Shown here in pieces: positions 1 through 13,100 of a stretch of 64,000 nucleotides of DNA. A model generated the notes under the pieces. That model searched no databases. It saw nothing but the letters and a program-made list of their open reading frames with translations, and was not told the DNA's origin. Both the position numbers and the translations under genes were made by a program. Position 1 is the stretch's first letter. Each line of letters opens with the position of its first letter. The DNA lies in the NCBI GenBank assembly GCA_950097015.1, contig CATNEN010000039.1:18334501-18398500 (forward strand), given 5' to 3'. Origin of the DNA: Macrostomum hystrix. Taxonomy: Eukaryota > Platyhelminthes > Macrostomidae.

Positions 1-165
1 GTGCAAAACTTTCGTTAAAGTACATTTAAACTGCGTGATGATATCAGTGCAAAACTTTCGTTAAAGTACATTCAAACTGCGTGATGATATCAGTGCAAAA
101 CTTTCGTTAAAGTACATTCAAACTGCGTGACGATATCAGTGCAAAACTTTCTTTAAAGAACATTG
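1..165. repeat. 46-bp tandem repeat in CHD1L intron
   Basis: The motif gtgcaaaactttcgttaaag starts at 1, 47, 93 and 139, giving a 46-bp period with about 3.5 copies; the array runs off the left edge. It lies immediately downstream (in gene direction) of CHD1L exon 8, so it is intronic. Confidence 0.9.
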
Positions 166-179
166 AAATTTCAACCCAC

Positions 180-3100
180 CTGGTCTGGCCAATCCGGTGA
201 ACGCGCGCCGCCGCCTGCAAATCATTTTGCGGATTAAAATCACTGTCAACAAAGATGACGGTGTCGGCGCTGACCAGATTCAAGCCAACACCGCCGGCGC
301 GAGTGCTCAGCAGAAAAACGAATGTCTCGGCTGTCTGGTTGAAGTTTTTGACGGCCAAAAAGCGCTCCTCGCCCCTAACGGAGCCGTCCAGACGCTCGTA
401 AGTGAAGCCTGTGTGAAAGCATGGCTTGAAACAGTTAGTTTCATTGATTTGCTTCACATAAAAATTAGGTTCCGGTTTTAACTTCACCTCGATAAGTCAG
501 ATAATCCTGCAGAATGTCCAGCATATGAGTCATCTGTGAGAACATCAGCACCTTGTGTCCATTAGCCTTCAGGTATTTCAACAGTCGGTCGATTAGAATC
601 AGCTTAGCGCTGGCTGTAACCAGGTGCTCACCAGGCTGAAATGGCTCCGGTTCCACACCTATTCGAATAGATTGGTTAGAAACAAATGGAGAATAAGATG
701 CGCAACACGCCTACTGACAGTAGCTAAAATGGCTATTTTAAAGGCAACCCTAAGCTACGAATTCTGCTGCAATACTAGCAAGCAAAAAATCCAGCTGAGA
801 TTCTAACTACGATTCCTGCTGCGATTCTATCTACGGTTCCTGATGCGATTCTATCTACGGTTCCTGATGCGATTCTAGCTACGGTTCCTGGTGCGATTCT
901 AGCTCCGGTTTCTGATGCGATTCTATCTACGGTTCCTGGTGCGATTCTAGCTCCGGTTTCTGATGCGATTCTATCTACGGTTCCTGATGCGATTCTAGCT
1001 ACGGTTCCTGATGCAATTCTAGCTACGGTTCCTAGTGCGATTCTAGCTACTGTTCCTGATGCGATTCTAGCTACGGTTCCTGATGCGATTCTAGCTACGG
1101 TTCCTGATGCGATTCTAGCTACGGTTCCTGATGCGATTCTAGCTACTGTTCCTGATGCGATTCTAGCTACGGTTCCTGATGTGATTCTAGCTAAGATTCC
1201 TGATGCGGTTCCAGCTACGGTTCCTGCTGCGATTCCTGCTACGGTTCCTGATTTGATTCTAGCTACGGTTCCTAGTGCGATTCTAGCTACAATTTCTAAT
1301 GTGATTCTAGCTACAGTTTCTAATGTGATTCTAGCTACAGTTTCTAATGTGATTCTAGCTACAGTTTCTAATGTGATTCTAGCTACAGTTTCTAATGTGA
1401 TTCTAGCTACAGTTTCTAATGTGATTCTAGCTACAGTTTCTAATGTGATTCTAGCTACAGTTTTTAATGTGATTCTAGCTACAATTTCTAATGTGATTCT
1501 AGCTACAGTTTCTAATGTGATTCTAGCTACAGTTTCTAATGTGATTCTAGCTACAATTTCTAATGTGATTCTAGCTACAGTTTCTAATGTGATTCTAGCT
1601 ACAGTTTCTAATGTGATTCTAGCTACAGTTTCTAATGTGATTCTAGCTACAGTTTCTAATGTGATTCTAGCTACAGTTTCTAATGTGATTCTAGCTACAG
1701 TTTCTAATGTGATTCTAGCTACAGTTTCTAATGTGATTCTAGCTACAATTTCTAATGTGATTCTAGCTACAGTTTCTAATGTGATTCTAGCTACAGTTTC
1801 TAATGTGATTCTAGCTACAGTTTCTAATGTGATTCTAGCTACAGTTTCTAATGTGATTCTAGCTACAGTTTCTAATGTGATTCTAGCTACAGTTTCTAAT
1901 GTGATTCTAGCTACAATTTCTAATGTGATTCTAGCTACAATTTCTAATGTGATTCTAGCTACAGTTTCTAATGTGATTCTAGCTACAGTTTCTAATGTGA
2001 TTCTAGCTACAATTTCTAATGTGATTCTAGCTACAATTTCTAATGTGATTCTAGCTACAGTTTCTAATGTGATTCTGGCTACAGTTTCTAATGTGATTCT
2101 AGCTACAGTTTCTAATGTGATTCTAGCTACAGTTTCTAATGTGATTCTAGCTACAATTTCTAATGTGATTCTAGCTACGAATCTATGTGGTGCAGTTCTC
2201 ATAAGCTCAGACAAACTCACCATCAAACAGATAAGGATGGTTAATACATTTTCGCAGCTGCATTTGAATGTTTAATAGGCGAGTCTTATTCCCAGTGGCC
2301 GTGTCAAATGCGTCTGAAAAAATCACAGTATATTTAGTTGATTACGACATTGGAATGGAGAAATTTAGATTTCATTACAATTTGGTTTTACCAATGTTTT
2401 TGGTCAGTATAGCCTTGTAGTACTTCTTTTGCAGTCCTGTCAGGCCGTGATAAAGAATCACTTCTACCTTCTTTGGCAGGCTTTTAAGCACGTCCTCTTT
2501 GATGCGGCGCAGTAGAAACGGTTTTAGGATCTCGTAGAGAGCCCCAGATTCTGCGATGCGTTTTGGGATAAACCGTTGAAAATGAACTTATGATCATTCA
2601 AGCTTTTCCCAAAATCTTGAGAACACCTGGTTACAGTTTTTATACGCTAAAATACACACCATGTATAGATTCTAAAGCACACACTAATCCGGATCTAAAG
2701 TACACGCCAGTTAGGATCTAAAGTACACACAAATTAGGATCTGAAGTACACGCCAGTTAGGATCTAAAGTACACGCCAGTTAGGATCTAAAGTACACACA
2801 AATTAGGATCTGAAGTACACGCCAATTAGGATCTGATGTACACGCCAATTAGGATCTAAAGTACACGCCAGTTAGGATCTAAAGTACACACAAATTAGGA
2901 TCTGAAGTACACGCCAATTAGGATCTGAAGTACACGCCAATTAGGATCTAAAGTACACGCCAGTTAGGATCTAAAGTACACACAAATTAGGATCTGAAGT
3001 ACACGCCAATTAGGATCTAAAGTACACATTAAATAGTATCTAAAGTACACACTAATTAGATTCAAAAGTACACACTAATCAGGATCTAAAGTACACGCCA

Positions 3101-6100
3101 ATTATAATCTAAAGTACACACCAATTAGGATCTAAAATACACACCACTTAGGATCAAAAGTACATGCCAATTAGGATCTTAAGTGCACACTAATCAAGAT
3201 CTTAAGTACACACCAATTAGGATAAAAAACTTTACAAAAGGGATTAAAACCCCGAATTCATTAACTTACTATCGTCCGAAGAAACTAATTCGGTAACTTC
3301 GGCAGTAAATTGATCTCTCAATTTGAGACGAAACACTTTCGGAGCAACAAAACTGAGTAGGGTGAACAATTCTTCAAGATTGTTCTGTATTGGCGTGCCA
3401 GTTAAGATGAAACGACAGTTGGCATTAAGCTGAATGTGAAAAAGAAACACGTATTGAAAACACCGTTGAAAATATTGCAAGTTTTCGACAACTGATCACT
3501 CACAGCTCTGAGGGCCTGGTGTAGTTGCGAGTTGGAGTTTTTCAGCCGATGACCTTCGTCCACAACCATGGCGTCGAATGAGAATTTGGCAAAGAATTCT
3601 TCGTCCTTAAGGCACAACTGCGGGAAGCCAGAGTTTTGAGGGTAAATAGCGCATCAAGAGGGTCATGAGTTCGAATCCGTAACGAGGCGATATTTTTTAA
3701 CTTCATTTGGAGCTCATATGCAGACAGTAAGCGCGTACAAATAAATATTCTTGAATTTCTAGTGTCCACAAACACAAACGTTAAATTTTTAAGTAAATAT
3801 ACTGCTTTAGAAATAGCCGATATGTATCGAAAAAAAATATAATTCATGGAATGCATTTTCAATCCATATGGTTGAATAGAGGAGCGTTCTAACGCGTTTG
3901 CCTCTCGATACAATGTGCTCCAACTTGATTAATTCGGGCGCAGCCACGTACAGAAGGCTTAAGAGCTTTTCGTACAGTTACGCCTTCGAGGGCCAAACCC
4001 CAACCCCCTGACGGTAAGAAAGTTGAAGGGCAGATGTACACATCGGAATGGACAGTATCGGTTCCGCGCTGGCTGCGGGTCTGATGTCACCAAATTATGT
4101 GTTAGAGGCCACAGCCCTCATGATCCTATACCAGGAACAGCTAAAATGTTCCAAAACATTAGCTTAAAAAACGTGCCGATATGTATAGAAAAAGCTGAAA
4201 CTTGAACAACTAATTATCGTAAAAAAAGGATTTCAGTAGAATATCAGCACCCAGCTCAGTCACCTCATAGGTGGACAGCAGCACTGTCCAGTCGTCACGG
4301 CGCAGCTCACGCCGCAGCTGCTCTCGTTCGGCTTTGTCGCCGACAAACACGCGCACAATCAGTTGTGGCGCAAATTTTGTCAATTCGTCGCGCCAATTGT
4401 TAAGAACAGACAGGGGGCAGACAATTAGGGAACGGCCGCTGCTGCTGCTGTTGCTGCCGCCAACGCGCCTGCTGGTGTGCAGACCCAATAGGAAGGCCAC
4501 AGTCTGTAGGGTCTTGCCCAGACCCATCTCATCGGCTAGGATGGCGCCGTGGCCAGAGCTGAATTTCGAGCCCAACCAGTCGGCGCCAAATACCTGATAG
4601 TCACGCAGTGTGCCACCTGTGAGGGAACAATAGGAGCTTGACTTGGCACTGTTGATTGACCTAATGCAACTAAACTAAAACTTATATTTCATGCCTGCTA
4701 ACCCCTACATTTCATGCCTGCTAACCCCTACATTTCACGTCTGCTAACCCCGACATTTCACGTCTGCTAACCCCGACATTTCACGTCTGCTAACCCCGAC
4801 ATTTCATGTCTGCTAACCCCGACATTTCATGTCTGCTAACCCCTACATTTCACGTCTGCTAAACACTACATTTCACGTCTGCTAACCCCTACATTTCATG
4901 CCTGCTAACCCCGACATTTCATGTCTGCTAACCCCTACATTTCACGTCTGCTAAACACTACATTTCACGTCTGCTAACCCCTACATTTCATGCCTGCTAA
5001 CCCCTACATTTCACGTCTGCTAACCCCGACATTTCACGTCTGCTAACCCCGACATTTCACGTCTGCTAACCCCTACATTTCATGTCTGCTAACCCCTACA
5101 TTTCACGTCTGCTAAACACTACATTTCACGTCTGCTAACCCCTACATTTCATGCCTGCTAACCCCGACATTTCATGTCTGCTAACCCCTACATTTCATGT
5201 CTGCTAACCCGACATTTCATGTCTGCTAACCCCGACATTTCACGTCTGCTAACCCCGACATTTCATGCCTGCTAACCCCTACATTTCACGTCTGCTAACC
5301 CCTACATTTCATGCCTGCTAACCCCGACATTTCATGTCTGCTAACCCCTACATTTCATGTCTGCTAACCCCTACATTTCACGTCTGCTAAACACTACATT
5401 TCACGTCTGCTAACCCCTACATTTCATGCCTGCTAACCCCGACATTTCATGTCTGCTAACCCCTACATTTCATGTCTGCTAACCCGACATTTCATGTCTG
5501 CTAACCCCGACATTTCACGTCTGCTAACCCCGACATTTCATGCCTGCTAACCCCTACATTTCACGTCTGCTAACCCCTACATTTCATGCCTGCTAACCCC
5601 GACATTTCATGTCTGCTAACCCCTACATTTCATGTCTGCTAACCCCTACATTTCACGTCTGCTAACCCCTACATTTCATGTCTGCTAACCCCTACATTTC
5701 ATGTCTGCTAACCCCTACATTTCACGTCTGCTAACCCCTACATTTCATGCCTGCTAACCCCGACATTTCATGTCTGCTAACCCCTACATTTCATGTCTGC
5801 TAACCCGACATTTCATGTCTGCTAACCCCGACATTTCACGTCTGCTAACCCCGACATTTCATGCCTGCTAACCCATACATTTCACGTCTGCTAACCCCTA
5901 CATTTCATGCCTGCTAACCCCGACATTTCATGTCTGCTAACCCCGACATTTCATGTCTGCTAACCCCTACATTTCATGTCTGCTAACCCCTACATTTCAT
6001 GTCTGCTAACTCACTGTGTACAAAAATCTTATAAATCACGTAAAAGTACAGCTTTAACGGCACCTCTGATATTTTTGCCGTAGAATTCCGCTCCCAGAGG

Positions 6101-6148
6101 CTTCGAATTGTCGACAATGCGGGCGATGGCCGCTTTAACAGCGTCCAT
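180..6148 (-). CDS. CHD1L: CHD1L/ALC1-like SNF2 chromatin remodeller, 5' eight exons (partial)
   Basis: Minus-strand gene with exons 6148-6064, 4616-4264, 3617-3504, 3429-3270, 2550-2392, 2313-2221, 658-488 and 408-180; all phases join, giving about 454 residues before the left edge. Seen: Walker A DEMGLGKT (about residues 57-64), DEGH box (about 166-169), [76 protein letters not shown] and [12 protein letters not shown]. Together these form both RecA lobes of a SNF2 ATPase. The EPEPF segment, SVRGEER and [13 protein letters not shown] match the PARP-activated remodeller CHD1L (ALC1) rather than ISWI or CHD1. Known for the family: nucleosome sliding at poly(ADP-ribose)-marked DNA damage in the nucleus, through a C-terminal macro domain, which would lie off-window. 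Exon 1 (N-terminus [17 protein letters not shown]) is an inference from the phase-1 donor GAG|GTGCCG joining exon 2; later exons are firm. Introns 1, 4 and 6 hold minisatellites, and intron 2 holds SINE sequence. Confidence 0.9.
775..2190. repeat. 24-bp minisatellite in CHD1L intron 6
   Basis: About 59 copies of a 24-bp unit built on gattctagctac followed by a g/a-variable half (ggttcctgatgc or agtttctaatgt). The left third carries the gttcctgatgc form and the right two thirds the agtttctaatgt form. It belongs to the same family as the arrays at 7149-17216 and 18940-20660, in the same orientation. The open reading frames across it on both strands follow from the unit length being a multiple of three. 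Confidence 0.95.
2665..3230. repeat. 22-bp minisatellite in CHD1L intron 4
   Basis: About 25 degenerate copies of a 22-bp unit with core ggatctaaagtacac, between exon 5 (2550) and exon 4 (3270). Variants alternate cgccagtta, acaaatta and cgccaatta. Divergence rises toward the 3' (right) end. Confidence 0.9.
3636..3700 (+). mobile_element. tRNA-derived SINE head (RNA polymerase III promoter-like)
   Basis: Contains a D-arm/box-A-like segment (gagggtaaatagcgc) and, about 25 bp on, a box-B-like gagttcgaatcc. This spacing and order are typical of a tRNA-derived SINE head. It lies in CHD1L intron 2 on the strand opposite the gene. No full cloverleaf can be drawn, so it is not called a tRNA gene. 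It may be the start of a composite element reaching 4045. Confidence 0.45.
3868..4112 (+). mobile_element. SINE copy (family 1) followed by a second SINE-like block
   Basis: Shares with the copies at 42449-42612 and 58975-59178 an ordered set of blocks: tctaacgc, a gggcgcagcc block, gaaggctt, tacgcc-ttgagggcc, and the tail agggcagat-tacaca. Downstream at 4062-4112 is a block (gctggctgcgggtc then a ga-tgtc/aatt-atgtg-tag stretch) that recurs at 17268-17315, which looks like the head of another tRNA-derived element in the minus orientation. It lies in CHD1L intron 2. Confidence 0.6.
4685..6010. repeat. 23-bp minisatellite in CHD1L intron 1
   Basis: About 57 copies of a 23-bp unit with core acatttcatgtctgctaac, varying as catgtctg/cacgtctg/catgcctg and cccctac/ccccgac/aacactac. 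The order of variants repeats in blocks, for example around 4860-5170 and 5100-5480, so multi-unit segments have duplicated. Confidence 0.95.
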
Positions 6149-6308
6149 AGTAACTGTAGTGAAGTAGTGTTAAAATCAAGCCTTTTTAGCAGCCAAACAG
6201 AGTGCAAAAATAGATGGCCTTTTAACGGCTGCAATGCTGAAGTAAAGACAGTGTATGAATCATTTTGTAAAAAACTCATTTAACTATGGAGTTTCATGCA
6301 AACATTTC

Positions 6309-6952
6309 CTTATAAATTTGTTTCTAGACAAACAGAATGATAGCATCAATTTAAAATCACACAAAAAGCTTTTCGAAATTAAAGCGAACTCCGCCAAAGC
6401 TGCTGTCAGCGGACAGTTGATCACGAATAGCCGACAGAGAGGGTAGCCAAGGCATCGCCGGAACTTTATTGCCTACAGGCGCGAAAAGGGATTGGGGATC
6501 TGAGGGAATTCGGGATCTGAAGGAATTTGGGATCTGAGGGAATTTGGGATCAGAGGGAATTTAGAATCTCAGGAAATTTGGGATTGGAGGGCATTTGGGA
6601 TCTGATAGGATTTGGGATCAGAGGGAATTAGGGATCTCAGGGAATTTCAGGATCTGAGGGAATTTGGGATCAGAGTGAATTTTAGGATCTGAGGGAATTA
6701 GGGATCTGGGGGAATTTGGGATCTGAGGGAATTTGGGATATGAGGGAATTTGGGATATGAGGGAATTTGGGATTAGAGGGCATTTGGGATCAGAGGGCAT
6801 TTGGGATCTGAGGGCATTTGGGATCTGAGAAGATTTGGGATATGAGGGAATTAGGGATCTGAGAAAATCTGAGGGAATTTAAGATCTAAGATCTTATAAA
6901 TTTGTTTCTAGACAAACAGAATGATAGCATCAATTTAAAATCACACAAAAAG
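6309..6952. other. ALKBH2-derived segmental copy flanked by a 60-bp direct duplication
   Basis: 6374 to about 6888 matches 17848 to about 18362 over a similar length: the 5' part of ALKBH2 exon 3, its splice acceptor and most of the adjoining intronic 17-bp minisatellite. Flanking copies of a 60-bp sequence (cttataaatttgtttctaga... to ...cacaaaaag) sit at 6309-6368 and 6893-6952. The exon fragment (about 6374-6472) is not functional here: it ends before the catalytic HxD region. The arrangement resembles an insertion with duplication of the target. It lies about 160-800 bp upstream of the inferred CHD1L start. Confidence 0.85.
6480..6890. repeat. 17-bp minisatellite (copied with the ALKBH2 segment)
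   Basis: Degenerate 17-bp unit with core gggatctgagggaattt, about 24 copies. It is paralogous to the array at 17965-18370 inside the ALKBH2 intron and is part of the inserted segment. Confidence 0.9.
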
Positions 6953-7021
6953 TGAAGGGTAATCACTATTGATTACACTTTGTGTAGGGCTGTCGGATTG
7001 GTACTTTACGAGCGAAAGTTG

Positions 7022-7115
7022 AAATACAAACCAATGGGGCCTCGCCGCGGAATTGAGATCATTGACATTTGTGCGAGCGGTATAGCGTTAGACCACCCTG
7101 GCACTCACACCTAAT
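7022..7115 (-). mobile_element. SINE 5' fragment (family 1), minus orientation
   Basis: The reverse complement reads a box-A-like stretch gccagggtggtctaacgc followed by a degenerate box B (tcaattccgcggcgaggccc). The gcgaggcc after box B is shared with the copy at 42449-42612. It is truncated: the conserved 3' core is absent. Confidence 0.6.
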
Positions 7116-7148
7116 CCCTGTATATATAGATTTCGTTTTCGCATTAAA

Positions 7149-10100
7149 ATGATGTGTACAGCTGCACAGAATAAGGATCCTGATGCGATTCTAGCTACGG
7201 TTCCTGATGCGATTCTAGCTACGGTTTCTGGTGCGATTCTAGCTACGGTTTCTGGTGCGATTCTAGCTACGGTTCCTGATGCGATTCTAGCTACGGTTTC
7301 TGGTGCGATTCTAGCTACGGTTCCTGATGCGATTCTAGCTACGGTTTCTGGTGCGATTCTAGCTACGGTTTCTGGTGCGATTCTAGCTACGGTTTCTGGT
7401 GCGATTCTAGCTACGGTTCCTGATGCGATTCTAGCTACGGTTTCTGGTGCGATTCTAGCTACGGTTCCTGATGCGATTCTAGCTACGGTTTCTGGTGCGA
7501 TTCTAGCTACGGTTCCTGATGCGATTCTAGCTACGGTTCCTGGTGCGATTCTAGCTACGGTTCCTGATGCGATTCTAGCTTCGGTTCCTGATGCGATTCT
7601 AGCTACGGTTCCTGATGCGATTCTAGCTACGGTTTCTGATGCAGTTCTAGCTACGGTTCCTGATGCAGTTCTAGCTACGGTTCCTGATGCAGTTCTAGCT
7701 ACGGTTCCTGATGCGATTCTAGCTACGGTTACTGATGCAGTTCTAGCTACGGTTCCTGATGCAGTTCTAGCTACGGTTCCTGATGCGATTCTAGCTACGG
7801 TTACTGATGCAGTTCTAGCTACGGTTCCTGATGCGATTCTAGCTACGGTTCCTGATGCAGTTCTAGCTACGGTTCCTGATGCGATTCTAGCTACGGTTAC
7901 TGATGCAGTTCTAGCTACGGTTCCTGATGCAGTTCTAGCTACGGTTCCTGATGCAGTTCTAGCTACGGTTCCTGATGCGATTCTAGCTGCGGTTCCTGAT
8001 GCGATTCTAGCTACGGTTACTGATGCAGTTCTAGCTACGGTTCCTGATGCGATTCTAGCTACGGTTCCTGATGCAGTTCTAGCTACGGTTCCTGATGCGA
8101 TTCTAGCTACGGTTCCTGATGCAGTTCTAGCTACGGTTCCTGATGCAGTTCTAGCTACGGTTCCTGATGCAGTTCTAGCTACGGTTCCTGATGCGATTCT
8201 AGCTACGGTTACTGATGCAGTTCTAGCTACGGTTCCTGATGCAGTTCTAGCTACGGTTCCTGATGCGATTCTAGCTACGGTTACTGATGCAGTTCTAGCT
8301 ACGGTTCCTGATGCGATTCTAGCTACGGTTCCTGATGCAGTTCTAGCTACGGTTCCTGATGCGATTCTAGCTACGGTTCCTGATGCAGTTCTAGCTACGG
8401 TTCCTGATGCGATTCTAGCTGCGGTTCCTGATGCGATTCTAGCTACGGTTCCTGATGCGATTCTAGCTACGGCTTCTGGTGCGATTCTAGCTACGGTTTC
8501 TGGTGCGATTCTAGCTACGGTTCCTGATGCGATTCTAGCTACGGTTTCTGGTGCGATTCTAGCTACGGTTCCTGATGCGATTCTAGCTACGGTTTCTGGT
8601 GCGATTCTAGCTACGGTTTCTGTTGCGATTCTAGCTACGGTTTCTGGTGCGATTCTAGCTACGGTTCCTGATGCGATTCTAGCTACGGTTTCTGGTGCGA
8701 TTCTAGCTACGGTTCCTGATGCGATTCTAGCTACGGTTTCTGGTGCGATTCTAGCTACGGTTCCTGATGCGATTCTAGCTACGGTTCCTGGTGCGATTCT
8801 AGCTACGGTTCCTGATGCGATTCTAGCTTCGGTTCCTGATGCGATTCTAGCTACGGTTCCTGATGCAGTTCTAGCTACGGTTTCTGATGCAGTTCTAGCT
8901 ACGGTTCCTGATGCAGTTCTAGCTACGGTTCCTGATGCAGTTCTAGCTACGGTTCCTGATGCGATTCTAGCTACGGTTACTGATGCAGTTCTAGCTACGG
9001 TTCCTGATGCAGTTCTAGCTACGGTTCCTGATGCGATTCTAGCTACGGTTACTGATGCAGTTCTAGCTACGGTTCCTGATGCGATTCTAGCTACGGTTCC
9101 TGATGCAGTTCTAGCTACGGTTCCTGATGCGATTCTAGCTACGGTTCCTGATGCAGTTCTAGCTACGGTTCCTGATGCAGTTCTAGCTACGGTTCCTGAT
9201 GCAGTTCTAGCTACGGTTCCTGATGCGATTCTAGCTGCGGTTCCTGATGCGATTCTAGCTACGGTTACTGATGCAGTTCTAGCTACGGTTCCTGATGCGA
9301 TTCTAGCTACGGTTCCTGATGCAGTTCTAGCTACGGTTCCTGATGCGATTCTAGCTACGGTTCCTGATGCAGTTCTAGCTACGGTTCCTGATGCAGTTCT
9401 AGCTACGGTTCCTGATGCAGTTCTAGCTACGGTTCCTGATGCGATTCTAGCTACGGTTACTGATGCAGTTCTAGCTACGGTTCCTGATGCAGTTCTAGCT
9501 ACGGTTCCTGATGCGATTCTAGCTACGGTTACTGATGCAGTTCTAGCTACGGTTCCTGATGCGATTCTAGCTACGGTTCCTGATGCAGTTCTAGCTACGG
9601 TTCCTGATGCGATTCTAGCTACGGTTCCTGATGCAGTTCTAGCTACGGTTCCTGATGCGATTCTAGCTGCGGTTCCTGATGCGATTCTAGCTACGGTTCC
9701 TGATGCGATTCTAGCTACGGCTTCTGGTGCGATTCTAGCTACGGTTTCTGGTGCGATTCTAGCTACGGTTCCTGATGCGATTCTAGCTACGGTTTCTGGT
9801 GCGATTCTAGCTACGGTTCCTGATGCGATTCTAGCTACGGTTTCTGGTGCGATTCTAGCTACGGTTTCTGTTGCGATTCTAGCTACGGTTTCTGGTGCGA
9901 TTCTAGCTACGGTTCCTGATGCGATTCTAGCTACGGTTTCTGGTGCGATTCTAGCTACGGTTCCTGATGCGATTCTAGCTACGGTTTCTGGTGCGATTCT
10001 AGCTACGGTTCCTGATGCGATTCTAGCTACGGTTCCTGGTGCGATTCTAGCTACGGTTCCTGATGCGATTCTAGCTTCGGTTCCTGATGCGATTCTAGCT

Positions 10101-13100
10101 AAGGTTCCTGATGCAGTTCTAGCTACGGTTTCTGATGCAGTTCTAGCTATGGTTCCTGATGCAGTTCTAGCTACGGTTCCTGATGCAGTTCTAGCTACGG
10201 TTCCTGATGCGATTCTAGCTACGGTTACTGATGCAGTTCTAGCTACGGTTCCTGATGCAGTTCTAGCTACGGTTCCTGATGCGATTCTAGCTACGGTTAC
10301 TGATGCAGTTCTAGCTACGGTTCCTGATGCGATTCTAGCTACGGTTCCTGATGCAGTTCTAGCTACGGTTCCTGATGCGATTCTAGCTACGGTTCCTGAT
10401 GCAGTTCTAGCTACGGTTCCTGATGCAGTTCTAGCTACGGTTCCTGATGCGATTCTAGCTGCGGTTCCTGATGCGATTCTAGCTACGGTTCCTGATGCAG
10501 TTCTAGCTACGGTTCCTGATGCAGTACTAGCTACGGTTCCTGATGCAGTTCTAGCTACGGTTCCTGATGCAGTTCTAGCTACGGTTTCTGATGCAGTTCT
10601 AGCTACGGTTCCTGATGCAGTTCTAGCTACGGTTCCTGATGCAGTTCTAGCTACGGTTCCTGATGCGATTCTAGCTACGGTTACTGATGCAGTTCTAGCT
10701 ACGGTTCCTGATGCAGTTCTAGCTACGGTTCCTGATGCGATTCTAGCTACGGTTACTGATGCAGTTCTAGCTACGGTTCCTGATGCGATTCTAGCTACGG
10801 TTCCTGATGCAGTTCTAGCTACGGTTCCTGATGCAGTTCTAGCTACGGTTCCTGATGCGATTCTAGCTGCGGTTCCTGATGCGATTCTAGCTACGGTTCC
10901 TGATGCAGTTCTAGCTACGGTTCCTGATGCAGTTCTAGCTACGGTTCCTGATGCAGTTCTAGCTACGGTTCCTGATGCAGTTCTAGCTACGGTTCCTGAT
11001 GCAGTTCTAGCTACGGTTCCTGATGCGATTCTAGCTGCGGTTCCTGATGCGATTCTAGCTACGATTCCTGATGCAGTTCTAGCTACGGTTCCTGATGCAG
11101 TTCTAGCTACGGTTCCTGATGCAGTTCTAGCTACGGTTCCTGATGCAGTTCTAGCTACGGTTCCTGATGCAGTTCTAGCTACGGTTCCTGATGCAGTTCT
11201 AGCTACGGTTCCTGATGCGATTCTAGCTACGGTTACTGATGCAGTTCTAGCTACGGTTCCTGATGCGATTCTAGCTACGGTTCCTGATGCAGTTCTAGCT
11301 ACGGTTCCTGATGCGATTCTAGCTACGGTTCCTGATGCAGTTCTAGCTACGGTTCCTGATGCAGTTCTAGCTACGGTTCCTGATGCGATTCTAGCTACGG
11401 TTCCTGGTGCGATTCTAGCTACGGTTCCTGATGCGATTCTAGCTACGGTTCCTGATGCGATTCTAGCTACGGTTCCTGATGCAGTTCTAGCTACGGTTCC
11501 TGATGCGATTCTAGCTACGGTTCCTGATGCAGTTCTAGCTACGGTTCCTGATGCAGTTCTAGCTACGGTTCCTGATGCGATTCTAGCTGCGGTTCCTGAT
11601 GCGATTCTAGCTACGGTTCCTGATGCAGTTCTAGCTACGGTTCCTGATGCAGTTCTAGCTACGGTTCCTGATGCAGTTCTAGCTACGGTTCCTGATGCAG
11701 TTCTAGCTACGGTTCCTGATGCAGTTCTAGCTACGGTTCCTGATGCGATTCTAGCTGCGGTTCCTGATGCGATTCTAGCTACGATTCCTGATGCAGTTCT
11801 AGCTACGGTTCCTGATGCAGTTCTAGCTACGGTTCCTGATGCAGTTCTAGCTACGGTTCCTGATGCAGTTCTAGCTACGGTTCCTGATGCAGTTCTAGCT
11901 ACGGTTCCTGATGCAGTTCTAGCTACGGTTCCTGATGCGATTCTAGCTACGGTTACTGATGCAGTTCTAGCTACGGTTCCTGATGCGATTCTAGCTACGG
12001 TTCCTGATGCAGTTCTAGCTACGGTTCCTGATGCGATTCTAGCTACGGTTCCTGATGCAGTTCTAGCTACGGTTCCTGATGCAGTTCTAGCTACGGTTCC
12101 TGATGCGATTCTAGCTACGGTTCCTGATACGATTCTAGCTACGGTTCCTGATGCAGTTCTAGCTACGGTTTCTGATGCAGTTCTAGCTACGGTTCCTGAT
12201 GCAGTTCTAGCTACGATTCCTGATGCAGTTCTAGCTACGATTCCTGATGCAGTTCTAGCTACGGTTCCTGATGCAGTTCTAGCTACGGTTCCTGATGCAG
12301 TTCTAGCTACGGTTCCTGATGCAGTTCTAGCTACGGTTCCTGATGCAGTTCTAGCTACGGTTCCTGATGCGATTCTAGCTACGGTTCCTGGTGCGATTCT
12401 AGCTACGGTTCCTGATGCGATTCTAGCTACGGTTCCTGATGCGATTCTAGCTACGGTTCCTGATGCAGTTCTAGCTACGGTTCCTGATGCGATTCTAGCT
12501 ACGGTTCCTGATGCAGTTCTAGCTACGGTTCCTGATGCAGTTCTAGCTACGGTTCCTGATGCGATTCTAGCTGCGGTTCCTGATGCGATTCTAGCTACGG
12601 TTCCTGATGCAGTTCTAGCTACGGTTCCTGATGCAGTTCTAGCTACGGTTCCTGATGCAGTTCTAGCTACGGTTCCTGATGCAGTTCTAGCTACGGTTCC
12701 TGATGCAGTTCTAGCTACGGTTCCTGATGCGATTCTAGCTGCGGTTCCTGATGCGATTCTAGCTACGATTCCTGATGCAGTTCTAGCTACGGTTCCTGAT
12801 GCAGTTCTAGCTACGGTTCCTGATGCAGTTCTAGCTGCGGTTCCTGATGCGATTCTAGCTACGGTTCCTGATGCAGTTCTAGCTACGGTTCCTGATGCAG
12901 TTCTAGCTACGGTTCCTGATGCAGTTCTAGCTACGGTTCCTGATGCAGTTCTAGCTACGGTTCCTGATGCAGTTCTAGCTACGGTTCCTGATGCGATTCT
13001 AGCTGCGGTTCCTGATGCGATTCTAGCTACGATTCCTGATGCAGTTCTAGCTACGGTTCCTGATGCAGTTCTAGCTACGGTTCCTGATGCAGTTCTAGCT

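Noticed and set aside
775-2275. Overlapping long frames on both strands
   Set aside because: Both are the 24-bp array inside CHD1L intron 6; the frames mirror one another and contain only the repeated octapeptide.
3636-3700. Functional tRNA gene
   Set aside because: Box A/B-like segments exist, but acceptor and anticodon stems cannot be paired; a SINE head is the better reading.
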